Part shown: positions 22,137-32,809 of the stretch, one piece after another
Position numbering within the stretch: the first letter of the stretch is position 1
Layout of the letters: each line of letters opens with the position of its first letter
Assembly (NCBI GenBank): GCA_018873225.1
Contig: JAEILZ010000003.1
Coordinates: forward strand, 2,728,001 to 2,792,000
Origin: [Phialemoniopsis] sp. UDSM-2020
Lineage: Eukaryota > Ascomycota > Sordariomycetes > Thyridiales > Thyridiaceae
Direction: 5' to 3'
Length of the DNA stretch: 64,000 nt
Notes under the pieces: generated by a model
The model's database searches: none
Told to the model about the DNA's origin: nothing
Seen by the model: only the letters and a program-made list of their open reading frames with translations
Made by a program: the position numbers and the translations under genes

Positions 22137-24138
22137 GAGAAATGTTGAGAGTCGACTGTGAACAAGGCTCACAGCATCTCATTTGAGTGGCATCGCCATA
22201 CAGTCGTTCTCAGTGAACACTTTTGGTGATGAGATTAGATAAGGCAGTCACTCCGCAGCAGCATGGTGACATTGAGACGCGCTTTCACATGGTGTGCAGA
22301 GGGGAGACGCGTTCAATGAAGCACAGTTCATTTAGGCAATTCTGCTCGAAATTAGCACAGTGCTGACCCTTGCCAGATGGCGCATGGGGTTGACACCTGC
22401 AGGTGATCCGGGAGCTACAGAAGTGGTCTGTGCGCTGTATTACACGGCGTAAAGCCCTCCATTCATTCACCTTGGCACTCAGGTCAGGGTTGGCGAGGCC
22501 TGCCAGGCTATTCTCAGCGCATCTACGACAGTCCGAGCCGAGGGGGGATCAGCCCCCGAGCTGCAGCAAGCCGCCACCTCGACCAGTTTGATCCGGAAAA
22601 AATAACCACAACTGCTCAGGCGTCGCTTGCTTCGGGTAATACAGCTGCCATATTACTTTCCCCGTCACGGTAATCCGACAAGGACAGCACCAGCACAGGG
22701 GCAGGCTCGTGCAGTCATTTGTGATAAGACCCTTCTATTGGGCGCGCACAAAGACGTTTGTTGCTTGCGTGATGCTGCCAAGGAATTGCTCATGGTCCAG
22801 ACGAACTGCACCCTCCCAAACCTCCATATAAACACCCAACCTTCACCCACGTCCTGGGTTGATGCAAGGTGGGGGTACAATAGTGTCCATGAAGAAAGGT
22901 GGGTTGAGCTCCTTCAAAACCGTACTTCCTACACGCACAGGTCCATCCGTTTATACACAAGGACAGAGGGGATGGTGAGGGCAGCGGTGCGGGCGTCAAT
23001 TGGGTCAATTGAGGGAGGGTAATAGTTTCACCCACAAAGGCTCGCTAAGGATGCTTTCATGCCAACATCATTATTGCTGGGCTACGGGCGGCTCACCGTG
23101 CACCGGGCTGAGTTTGACTAGTAGACTAGTTCGAATTGGACTGGATTTATCATCAGCATCATTCTCCGTCGATCCTGACGCGCGATTTTCCGAAGCATGC
23201 CGAGCTTCAAGCGCCCAACCAGAAGAGTGGATATGGCCGACCGATCTAGGTTAGATCTATGTAACTCAATCTGCCCCGAGGCAGGGACTGCGTGTGCCTT
23301 TCAGGGTCCCTACGCCGGGACTTCAGTGAGCTCGGATCTCGTCGACAGTGAATCGATTCCGCTGTGTCGAGGCGATACTTCTCGTTTGTTGAAAGGGATA
23401 GCTGCCACTTTCATGTAAGTAAGTACAGTACAGTACACGGGACTGCCATGCAGGTCAAGAATGCATTCCTCGTCTGTACAATGGCCGGCCGGGTCTGGTT
23501 CGTGCGAGCAGTCGAGAGTGGCCGGAAACAGGCCACTGGAAACATTTGATTGGCTGTTGCCAATGCATTTGGTGATGGGAAAGTGTACATTCTTGCAGAT
23601 AAGGTGGGTGCCGGGAGTGGGCGGGCGTTGCGCACTGCACCCTGCCTCCTCCTCCCTGCCCTGTAGGGTACGTACATGCATGCTTCAAGATGCTGTACGA
23701 AGTAAGGATCATAGACCGAGGAGTCTTGGACAGAACCACCAGCCGGGGCTTTTAGGGAGGGGCTGGCTTGTTTCTTCAAAGGGCGTTGCGAATCGTGCTG
23801 GTGATGGTGGGGCAGCTGTCCAATTTTTTCTCTCTAAAACCTCTTTGTCGCAGAAGCCGGCTCGAGGTCGGATCTGAGGAGGAGAAGTACCTCTGCGCCG
23901 CGGAAGAGGGCCCTGGTGGTACCAACGTGCACGTTAATTTGCCTCTGGGTCTGGGTGTGGGCGTGGGGTGACGGTACATGTGTAGTGCCACGAGTAAAGG
24001 GCGCACCATCGGTACCATTCTCCGCCCATCGCCCACCCAGCCTGTAGCCGTAGCCCGTAGCCGGCCAACTCCCTGACTAATTCCACTTTTCGAGCCCTGG
24101 CTTGCTTGTGACTGTCCCCAAATCCCCCCCACAACCCA

Positions 24139-24158
24139 CGCTCGCTCGCTCGCTCGCT
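24139..24158 (+). repeat. (CGCT)5 microsatellite
   Basis: Five perfect CGCT units in the presumed 5' leader or promoter of the bZIP gene, about 370 bp upstream of its ATG. Confidence 0.85.
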
Positions 24159-24525
24159 GGTCTTTTGGTCGACCCATTCCCTTCGTCAGTCAGTCGAGTT
24201 GTTTTTTCCCACACAAACACCAGCGTCGACTCTCGCTTCTCTCGACTCTTTCGACACAGAGACCATTTCGACAGCGTACGACTCGTCTTGAAAGCGTCGT
24301 GGTATCGTCTTCTCAGCAGACGTTTTGGGATTCGGTTGCAGGATCGACTCTTCGGCTCGGTGCAGGCGCGGGGCAGTGTGACCCGGCTTCGACAACGCTT
24401 TTCTTGCGACATCGCAAGGTGAATCGCACCTCGGTGGCACTCGATTCCATCGATTCATCACAAAAACAAAAACAAAAGGAGAAGCAGAAAGGACGTCGCA
24501 TTGAACGCTTCACAAACCGCGCATA

Positions 24526-26172
24526 ATGTCGACCTACAACAGCACTCGAGGCCTCAACGTCTCGCAGTTCCTTCGGGACCTCCAAAACCAGGATGCCTCT
24601 CCCGAGAACATGGAGAACATGGATGACGACCTCTCCATGTTCACTAACACCCACTTCTACGACTACGAAACTGGCCTCAACACGGACTTCCAGGCTCATC
24701 CTATCAAGCCCGAGACGGTCGATCCTCAGAAGACAAAGGCCGCGGAGGAGTCGACGCCCGCACAGCAGACCGTGGGCGATTTCTCGTCACTCGATGTCGA
24801 CTTCATGCAAGGTTAGTCACCATTCTTTCCAATTCCTCTTTCAAAGCGCCTGGAATTCTTCTGCTTGTTCTACTTTGGGGTTGTCTGTTGTATGCTTTTG
24901 TGCGACTTTGTCTATCATCATGATGGACGACGTGGACCATGCCCACGCCATCAAGGCCGGCATTATCAAATGCGGCCAGGCAATTGATGAGGCGAGTGTC
25001 TCTTTGATTAATCGCGCTCTACACTACGTTTGCCCTAAATGGGGCGGCCGGTGTGGGAGCCAGCAATGCCAGCATTGACTTGTGATTTTACACACCTGCC
25101 ACTTTAGCGGCGCGTGGGTTCTCACGGATCTGATGGATTGGGTCAATGGAACCCCATTTGCCATTTGCACCCCTCAGCAGCCAGCTTTTGACCGCGGCTC
25201 GCGGGGATTAGCAGCTCTTTGATTGGGACAGATTGTTTCATTTGCAGCACGTTGCTTGTTTGCCCTGGGGGGGTCTTGTCTTCGCTGGTGGGAGAAATGG
25301 AAGGCTCTTATGCGGGTTGGTGAAATCGTCATTCTGATTGGCGATGGTGCCATATCCCGTGACAAATGCTCATCGCCCAAAGAGCAGCCAAACCCCAGCC
25401 TTTTTGCGTACTATTCACCTCCCATCATCCACAGACCCCCCTTCCCATCAAAATTGGCCCTGTTCGCATGCTGGGCTCGATGCCCGGACCGCAATCATGT
25501 TTACTTCCTCCCATCCCTAGAACCCGAACCCAGCCTGCTTCTCGGTTTCCTCGACTTACACGGGCGAGCCATGCTGACAATGTTACAATGTCCTCAGGCG
25601 ACTTCAACTTTCCAGAATTCGGCAACACCTACTCTTCGCCTACCATTCAGCACTTCCCTGACAATCTGAACAACCTGCACGCCCACCCTAGCTCCCAGCC
25701 CGTCTACCCTGCTGTTCAGCACCCGCAGCAGCAGCAGCACCAGCCTGGCTATGCCCACCAGCCAGCTGCCCGCCCGGGCGAGAAGCGTAAGGCCGATGCT
25801 CGTCCCATCAGCTTCGAGGAGCAGTCGCGACTCGCTGCTGAGGAGGACAAGCGGAGGCGGAACACGGCCGCCAGCGCCCGCTTCCGTATCAAGAAGAAGG
25901 CCCGCGAGCAGGCCCTTGAGAAGTCCGCCAAGGAGATGAACGACAAGGTCACCAGCCTCGAGGGTCGCATCCAGCAGCTCGAGACCGAGAACAAGTGGCT
26001 CAAGAACATGGTTCTCGAAAAGAACGGCGGTAACGAGGAGTATCTTTCCAAGCTCATGGAGGATCTGAACAGCAAGTCCGCTAGCGGGATGAAGAATGGT
26101 GTCAAGGACAGGATCACGCCCAAGTCGGAGGAGAGGAAAAGCGTTGACCTGGCGAACGACATGAGCGGATGA
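24526..26172 (+). CDS. cys-3: CYS-3/MetR-type bZIP transcription factor
   Basis: Two exons, 24526-24811 and 25598-26172, give about 286 residues. CYS-3 (Neurospora), MetR (Aspergillus) and Zip1 (fission yeast) activate sulphur-acquisition genes and are restrained by SCF E3 ligases. The N-terminus has the RGLNVSQFLRDL element seen in this family. The middle is acidic and Pro/Gln-rich. The bZIP spans about residues 178-238, with basic region RRRNTAASARFRIKKKAREQ and a leucine zipper through LEGRIQQLETENKWLKNMV. The NTAASARFR core separates it from GCN4/CPC-1 (which has NTAAARRSR-type cores). The intron is 786 nt, far longer than any other coding intron here. An ATG at 25588, inside the intron, is in frame with exon 2. 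The gene is convergent with the next gene. Confidence 0.88.
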
Positions 26173-26480
26173 GGGCCTGGGACGAGAATCCATGCATGAG
26201 GAGGGGTTACCGGCGTTGTAGGTTTCTTGGGTGGACTAGCGACTGTGTGGACTCCTCGAGAGCCACCATTGGGGGGAACTGCTTTTTGATCTTTTTTGAA
26301 ATATGATATCACATATACACAAGGTATTGAGTAAAGTAGAGAGGCTTTGTACAGAGTTCTATAGTATCTAGGACTTGGGCTGTTTCGAATAGAGACACAT
26401 GAATGGAAAAAGGAGCAACGATCGAAGCAAACACCCATTGCGCACATGCGGCACCCTGAAGTGATGAGCCTCTCTAATAT
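26173..26480. other. Convergent 3' flanks
   Basis: About 308 bp between the stop codons of the bZIP gene and the small mitochondrial-looking gene. AT-richer than the flanking coding DNA; presumably holds both poly(A) sites. No gene seen. Confidence 0.6.
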
Positions 26481-27008
26481 CTATTTGCTAACGGCATTGT
26501 CGGAAGCTGCCCCAGCCTCTCCGCCCCTTAACTTCTCGAGCCGGAGCTGATTCCTCTTGCCCAAGACGCGAAGCGTATTGTCGCGCTCAATCTGGGTCAT
26601 CTCGCCCCAGTTGGATATCCGCGACGTGGTGCCGTCCTTGTGGACGACCAGCGGTCCTAGGCTATCCAGCTTCACGGATCCCTGGCCGCCGGCCGACAGG
26701 TCGATCTTGTGTGTGGGCTCGGCGGTGCTGCTGTCTTCGAGGAGGAGAGCTGGCTTCTTGTCGCCTTCTCCTCCCTCCTGTTGCTGCCGTTGATCCGGGT
26801 CGACCGGAGCGGCCGGCTTGGATGTGGCCATGGTGCGCCGTGCTAGAGCGGGATAAGAGAGCCGTGAATGGGTGTCCGTCAAACCCGACGGTGATGAGCG
26901 ATGAGAGGAGCCAGACGAGAGTCTTGAATTTATACTGCTGAAGGAGCGCGATTGGGGTCTGAGTGCAGAGATTAAGGTGGTGGTGCGATGCACGATTGCC
27001 CGATGCAT
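26481..27008 (-). CDS. Small conserved fungal protein, probably mitochondrial
   Basis: Intron-less, 175 residues. The first ~60 residues are rich in Arg/Ser with almost no acidic residues (MHRAIVHRTTTLISALRPQS at the start), as in a mitochondrial presequence. The middle is Gln/Gly/Glu-rich linker. The C-terminal part, including VKLDSLGPLVVHKDGTTSRI, then SNWGEMTQIERDNTLRVLGK, is a short motif I recognise as recurring in small fungal proteins without being able to name a function. An internal ATG at 26831 (MATSKPAAP) would drop the presequence. No membrane segment is seen. The gene is convergent with the bZIP gene; its own promoter lies in the 1 kb to its right. Confidence 0.75.
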   Translation of the reverse strand: MHRAIVHRTTTLISALRPQSRSFSSINSRLSSGSSHRSSPSGLTDTHSRLSYPALARRTMATSKPAAPVDPDQRQQQEGGEGDKKPALLLEDSSTAEPTHKIDLSAGGQGSVKLDSLGPLVVHKDGTTSRISNWGEMTQIERDNTLRVLGKRNQLRLEKLRGGEAGAASDNAVSK

Positions 27009-28061
27009 GAAGGGCGTGATGGTAAGAGATAGAGCTTTGCTTTGTAGAGCTCTGGATTACCAGACTTTCGCCCGCCTGAGCAGAGTATAAATGAGATCTT
27101 CAAATGAAACTATCGAGGCTTTTTATTCTCGCGATACAAGAGAGGCGCCTTCTATCTGCAGCTTGATGATGCTTGTGTCTGGATACAACAGATTGAGTGA
27201 AGCTACATTCTCCTTTTAGCGTCCGAGCTTCTCGATGTTTCCACAGCCTTCTCTTGGCGCTTGACCGTGGTGCTCTCTTCTCCTAAACACTTCACGATAT
27301 CTCGAGAATAACATACAGCAAACAATCTACTCACTCAATTGCCCACCGGCGGGATTGCACACCCAACGACACCTCCGCCCTATGTTTTCGTCGGGTTTTG
27401 GCCGGATGTAACTTCAGGCTGTTGTCGCGTGGAGTGGATGCTGATCGGACGCGGGAGCCAGGGTTACTTAGTGCTCCGCTCCCGGGATCACGACATACCT
27501 CTACTCTTTGACGACATGTGTTCGCGCTCTCCACCTTTGCGACTTGCGAGGGTCAGAAGTTCAACTTTTCCACGGGGGTCATATCTCGCTACCTAATAAG
27601 CGCGAGCTGACAAGTACCTCGTACGGATTCTTTGATCCGAGTACCTAACCCCTATCATCACTGTATGCTGAGGACATGCACAATTACCTATCCAATAGGA
27701 TGGTTCGATTTGTGATGAATGGATTCAATTTCAAAGACCAGTTGATGCTATCAAATCATAATTCAAGTCAAGCACCCCTATAACCGGCCGGACAGGACAA
27801 GGAGAACGGGATGTTGATAGTTCTTCTCAAAAGTACAACACCTCAGACACATGCTTGTTATTCACAACCAGCCATCGATTTCTTCATCGGGTGGATTATT
27901 CCACTGTCTAAGATACGACTAGGGAGCAGCCATCCACTCATTAGTGACTCTTAAACCTACACTATCGTGTCAGCAAATCATCCCGGTCCTTTTCTGGTTC
28001 GCAAAAAAACTTGGAAAAAAGGGGGTGGGGAATCGGAGCGAAGGCGTCGTCGGATGTCAAC
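27009..28061. other. Intergenic, no gene seen
   Basis: About 1 kb holding the promoter of the small protein gene and the 3' flank of the aminotransferase. No conserved frame, RNA or repeat recognised. Confidence 0.55.
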
Positions 28062-29937
28062 TTACTTCTTGAGGACCCTCTCGATGCCGTCGCAGCCCAT
28101 CTTGAGCGTCTCCATCTTGGGCCCGTACGAGAAGCGCACAAAGTGGTGGCAGGGGCTGTCGAACAGGTCGCGGCGGCGCGACGGGTTCAGGTCGAAGAAG
28201 ATGCCCGGGACGACGATGACCTTCTCCTCGAGGCAGGCCTGGAAGAAGTTGAGGCCGTCGGCGATGGGCTCCGGCAGGCCCTCGAGGTCGAGCCACAGGT
28301 AAAAGGTCGAGTCGGGCGTGTGCTTGATGCTGAAGCCCATCTCGCGCAGGCGCTTGACGACAAAATCGCGCTTGTCGCGGAAGTGGTGCTGCAGGGCCTT
28401 CATCTCCTCGCGCACCAGCTTGGGCTCGAGCATGGGGATGGCGGCCTCCTGGAAGGGCACGTTGGTGCCGCCGTCGAGGTAGGATCCGCAGGACCCGATG
28501 CTGTACGTAGACTCAGAATTAGCTCCCCTGTCCAATATGCCGGCCGGGCAGGACCACCTTACGCTTTGATGAACTCCTTGGGGCCGATGATCCAGGCTAC
28601 ACGCCAACCCGGCAGACGGAAACGCTTGGTGAGGCCGTCGATGATGAGAACGTCGTCCTCGTCCACATCTTCAACGTTATCCTGCGCCTCGAATCAGTCA
28701 TGCTCGTCCTTGCGAACAGCCTATCACGACCAATAATTACTTACAGCAGCGCTGATAGTTGTTCCGTCGCAATCACTTGTGTAATTGTAGCCCGAGTACT
28801 ATAGTTATTAGTCACCGGAAGAGCTAGCTTGAGCAACGTTTTGGGACCAAAATCTTACAAACTCGTCGCTGATGAATGTAGCTCGCTCTCTGCAGATATC
28901 TTGGATTTCCGCCAATTCCGCGCCTGCACATACACGGCCAGTCGGGTTCCGGGGATTGGAGGTGAGGATCACGCCAGTGCCACGCTCAATCTCGGTAGCG
29001 ATCTTCTCTGGGCTGATATGATAGTTGTCCTCCTTGGACAAAGGGACGGGGATAGCCGCGAACTGCCCCATGTGTTAATACTCACAACGGCCATAGAAAC
29101 GAGCAAAAACCTTACGTTCTTGAAGAGGGAAAGCATCTCATTATACGCTGCCAGTCAAGGGTCAGTATTGTTGGTTGGCAAGTAGAGTGTCTTGGTAGAA
29201 AAAACCCACCGGTATAATCGGGAATGAAGAAACCGACGTAGGCATTGTTCAGCACAGCGGCAATGCGAATGAGACCGGCACGGCCTCCGGGGACGATGGC
29301 GACGTTCTCCCAGGAGTACTTGCTCGGTTTGCCCTGGCGATGCATCTCATTGTACAGGTGAGCGACGGCCTCACGCAGAGGCTTGATACCTGCAGTTGGT
29401 CCATACTCTCTGCTGTTGACCGAGATGTCGAGGGTCTTGGGCCGCTGGAAACAGCCCTCGATGCTATCTTCGACCTACAATGGTGTTAGTATAGTCATGA
29501 GTCCAGGTCGCCATGTAAGTTGGCCGGGTCGGAGTAAGCACCTCAGGAGCACCCTGGCCGAGATTCGCCCACTGATCGGGCTCATCCAAGAAACCAAACT
29601 CGGCGGCTCGTTCGGTACACCAAACGACACCGGTCGAAGCCCTGGTGGCGTCGAGACCGGCGTGGGGCAAGTGGCCTTCATGAGCGGCGCGGAACTGCCG
29701 ATGGATTTTGCTGCTGGCCTCTAAGGGAGTTTGCGACGACTATCAGTATGCCTTTCTTATTTAAACACCGGCTTCGGCCCTCCCGGGGTGAGGTCCGTGA
29801 AGCGGGTCATGCCAAGCAGACTCTGGCGGCACGGGAAACTCACCGTTTGCCGTGGGCTCAGCATTAGAGAACCGCCGGGCGGGGCGAGGCACGCCCGTAT
29901 TGCGGTTCATGCTGAACTTGCGAAAGTTGAACGCCAT
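28062..29937 (-). CDS. PLP-dependent aminotransferase, class I/II
   Basis: Eight exons: 29937-29844, 29720-29542, 29474-29210, 29147-29116, 29062-28859, 28798-28745, 28681-28563 and 28500-28062, about 461 residues in continuous phase. Fold-type I features: VAIVPGGRAGLIRIAAVL (cofactor phosphate region), SNPRNPTGRV (Asn/Pro motif), FISDEFYSGYNY (Asp and Tyr contacting PLP), IIDGLTKRFRLPGWRVAW with the Schiff-base Lys in LTKR, and a C-terminal Arg in FVRFSYG for the substrate carboxylate. The substrate cannot be read from the sequence; aspartate, aromatic or kynurenine aminotransferase are all possible. Start MAFNFRKFSMN was chosen over an in-frame ATG at 30039, because the extra 34 residues look non-conserved. 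One exon is only 32 nt, and intron 2 has the weak donor GTGCTT. Confidence 0.88.
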
Positions 29938-30746
29938 TTTCACTGTACTTGTGACCTGAAAATTGTCTTTGTGCAGAGGAGGTTGAGAACGGGACGTGAA
30001 ACAATTGCGGATTTGCGACTTTAGCAAGCTTGGCCCCACCGGCGCCGATGACGATGTCTGCAGCTTCTACGTGTCGGTGGTCTTTTGGCTAAAGCCGTCT
30101 CTCAGGGACAGGAAGAAAAGTAAATTTTGAAAGAAGAGATCTGAGATCTACCAAGCGAGGCTACAGAGGAGATACTTTTAAAGACTTTAGGTGATAAGCG
30201 GGTTACCTGCAGAAGCAAACAAGGCCTTAAGCTTCCAAGGATGATCGCAAGCGAGAACTTATAGATGTGGGAGGGCTAAATAAAGCACCAATGCTAGGTT
30301 CCTTGGCTGCTCACGTTGAGTGGAGGCATAGTCCTCCACGAAAGAATCAATACCTGACCGGGGGATTGAGATTTCAGCCTGCAAGAGCTCCGGGTCGCAA
30401 TGAACCCCGCCGTTTGGGTCGGACCCGGTCACACAGTGAGGCAATAATCTTGAGTCTCGACTCGCGTCATCCAAAAGGCCTCACCGACAGAAACACAAGC
30501 ACTGACAAGGGGCGGTCAAACAAGATTTACCTGCCCGAAATTCCCACCCCGCACGGGACTGGTCCCTGTTCTACAGCTGTGGACGAATCTTAAGTCCCAG
30601 GCCAGCTCCCACGTACATGACGTAGCACGCGGTAGGGCCGCAAATGAGCAGCCGGTGTTGCGAAGCGTGTATGTGTGTGTGGGAGGAGTGTTGAAATGCG
30701 ACGTGTGCCTGCATTTGGGAGTGTCTCGTAGCCCAATCCGGTAGTG

Positions 30747-30858
30747 ATTGGGCACGGCGTGCCCGCTGCTCGCCCAGTCTTGACACCGCCGGTTTGCTCA
30801 GCGCGAGCATTGGGCACGGCGGGGGTTGCGCGTCGCGGTAAGAGGATCGGGCATGGCG
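30747..30858 (+). repeat. Three copies of an ATTGGGCACGGCG word
   Basis: Exact copies at 30747-30759 and 30809-30821, and a third at 30846-30858 with two transitions (ATCGGGCATGGCG). Spacings are 62 and 37 bp. Non-coding as far as I can tell. Confidence 0.75.
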
Positions 30859-32722
30859 GGTCGCCGCTTTTATGTAATTGGTGCTCAGGCTAGCCAAGAA
30901 AGAAAAAAGAGCAAAGAGATACACCTGTAAGAAAGTGATAAGGGCGAGAAACCTCCCGTGGTGTAAGTCCTGATTCCCTCAATGGGAGTTATAAGGAGAA
31001 TCGTTGGCCAAGAACTTAATAAATGACATAAGTATAGGAGGTTCAGCCTGCAAATTCAGTCATTTTTTTTTGTAATACGGGATGTACTGTTCGCTTCAAT
31101 TGGGATGCAGTCGGAGCTTCAGGGAAGGCACCGAATGTCAGCTCGGAGCCGGACGGTGTGGATCCTTTCGGGGCCGTGTCGCCCGGAAGCGCTCCGGCTT
31201 GGCTCTTGGCAGATCAATGAGTGTCGGAAATTCCAATGACCCATGCTATTGCTACAAAGTGTAGAATCAGGCTGCATGGTGGTGTTTCAAGACCGCGTTC
31301 CCAGGGGACATGGTTGCCTTGTTGAGGCTCAAGCACAGCCGTCAGGGCCGCGTCCTGCCACCGCTTGAAAGCCATCATTTGGACGGAGGCCTACTGCGCG
31401 TAGTCTAAGTCTTGGGACAAGACTATAAGAGAAGGCCTTGCCTACACCATGGCGACCTGCTGATGTTTGTCTCTTCTCTTCTGTTCCTTCGTCATGGCTG
31501 GGCACTGCACCTGGCCACCTCTCATGTTGTCGAAGCAGGTGCCCGACAGCCGCAGCACTCGGCATTGCTGAGGCGGATTCCCTACTGCGGAACAGACCAT
31601 ACTTGACATATCTTTGGTCTGATTTGATTCAAGTAACTCGGCGCTCTCTAGCAGTGATCACGGGAGATTGAGAAGGGATTCACGAGCAGTGGTCGGGCTT
31701 GCTCGCCTTGAGGATAATGTGGCCGTCGGCGGTCGGCAACAAACCTTCTGAGGTCTCGCGTGTCCTTCGGAGCCAGAACGTATCAGGATGCGAGGCCGGT
31801 CCCAGCAGTGTGGATAGATGACCTGCATGAACTTGAAAAGTCAAAGTCAGGTACGAGTTCGCCCCTGGCTGTCTTGTTTGCCTCGGCGGTAGCCTGGTGG
31901 TAAGGCAGGCCCCCGGCATTTGGGAAGGATATTTCTCAGGAGAAATGAGTGGATCGGAGTCAATTGATGTGTGGCGCTGGTTGGCCACCTGGCAGGCTGC
32001 CTCGTGGGCCAAGGGCGGCTGAGCGTGGGGTAGCTGGGGCAGTGCAGTCCGTGTGGGCTATTCGCCTCAGGGGTCTTTGCTAGCCCGTGATAGCCCTATT
32101 CCCGAGAGATTTGGGCCTGTCATACCCCCCAAACATCCATGGATAGCACTGCCCCTGGGCCTGGCAGGCACAGTGCTGCACTAATCACGAACAGGTGGTC
32201 TGGTGTTGGTGGCCAGAATGAGCCTCAATGACCCGGTTCAAACTCATCCCTTCCTTTCTTCTCCAAAGTGTCTACTCTAATCGTAAAACACCCCATTCAA
32301 ACACTACCTAAGTAGGTACAGTTTGGGTTGTTCTAAGCCCAAGGTTTACTCAAAGGCTGATTGCCTGTTCTTGTTCGCCATCCAACTCTGACAACATGTT
32401 GGGTCAAGCCAAGAAAGGACTTGGGTAAAGTATATTAGGAGTGAATTGCTTGCTCCTTGTTTGAATAGAGAATAGATCCAATACTACCAGCGGCACATTG
32501 TTGAACAACAAACTGCAAACAATCACTTTTGGCAGCCCAAACAGCAGTTATTCCCTGCACCCGCGCCTGACCTGACGACGAAAGGGCAATCACTACCACT
32601 ACCCCTCACCAGTTGCAGCTGCTCGAATCACTTGGCAATCCGACTCACAACCATTCCCCCCTATCACTACCTGCTGAGATATTCACTCATTTCCAGAGTG
32701 ATACTTTCTTTGTGCCAAAGAT

Positions 32723-32730
32723 TATATAAA
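32723..32730 (+). promoter_or_regulatory. TATA box of the vWA gene
   Basis: TATATAAA, 87 bp upstream of the preferred ATG at 32810 and 39 bp upstream of the alternative ATG at 32762. The short distance to the latter favours the downstream start. Confidence 0.5.
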
Positions 32731-32809
32731 GACCACCAGTTCTTTATCTCAGGGCCACACCATGCACACTTTCTCAACTACATCCTCCTGCCCTCAGACC
32801 CAAGCAACC

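Larger units (their letters stand above)
22094..24525. other. Divergent promoter region, Chl4 to bZIP gene
   Basis: About 2.4 kb. The left part is the Chl4 promoter. The right part, from about 23.98 kb, looks like the CT-rich leader of the bZIP gene and contains no ATG for about 545 bp before the start codon. Long apparent frames there begin only at TTG or GTG. No other gene is recognised. Confidence 0.5.
29938..32809. other. Intergenic region between two divergent genes
   Basis: About 2.9 kb between the starts of the aminotransferase and vWA genes. No gene-like frame is supported. It contains a set of three related 13-bp GC-rich words (30747-30858) and a TATA box near the vWA gene. Confidence 0.5.

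Noticed and set aside
24102..24422. 106-codon frame in the bZIP leader, considered as a uORF
   Set aside because: It begins at TTG. The leader has no ATG in this region, so a conventional uORF is not supported.
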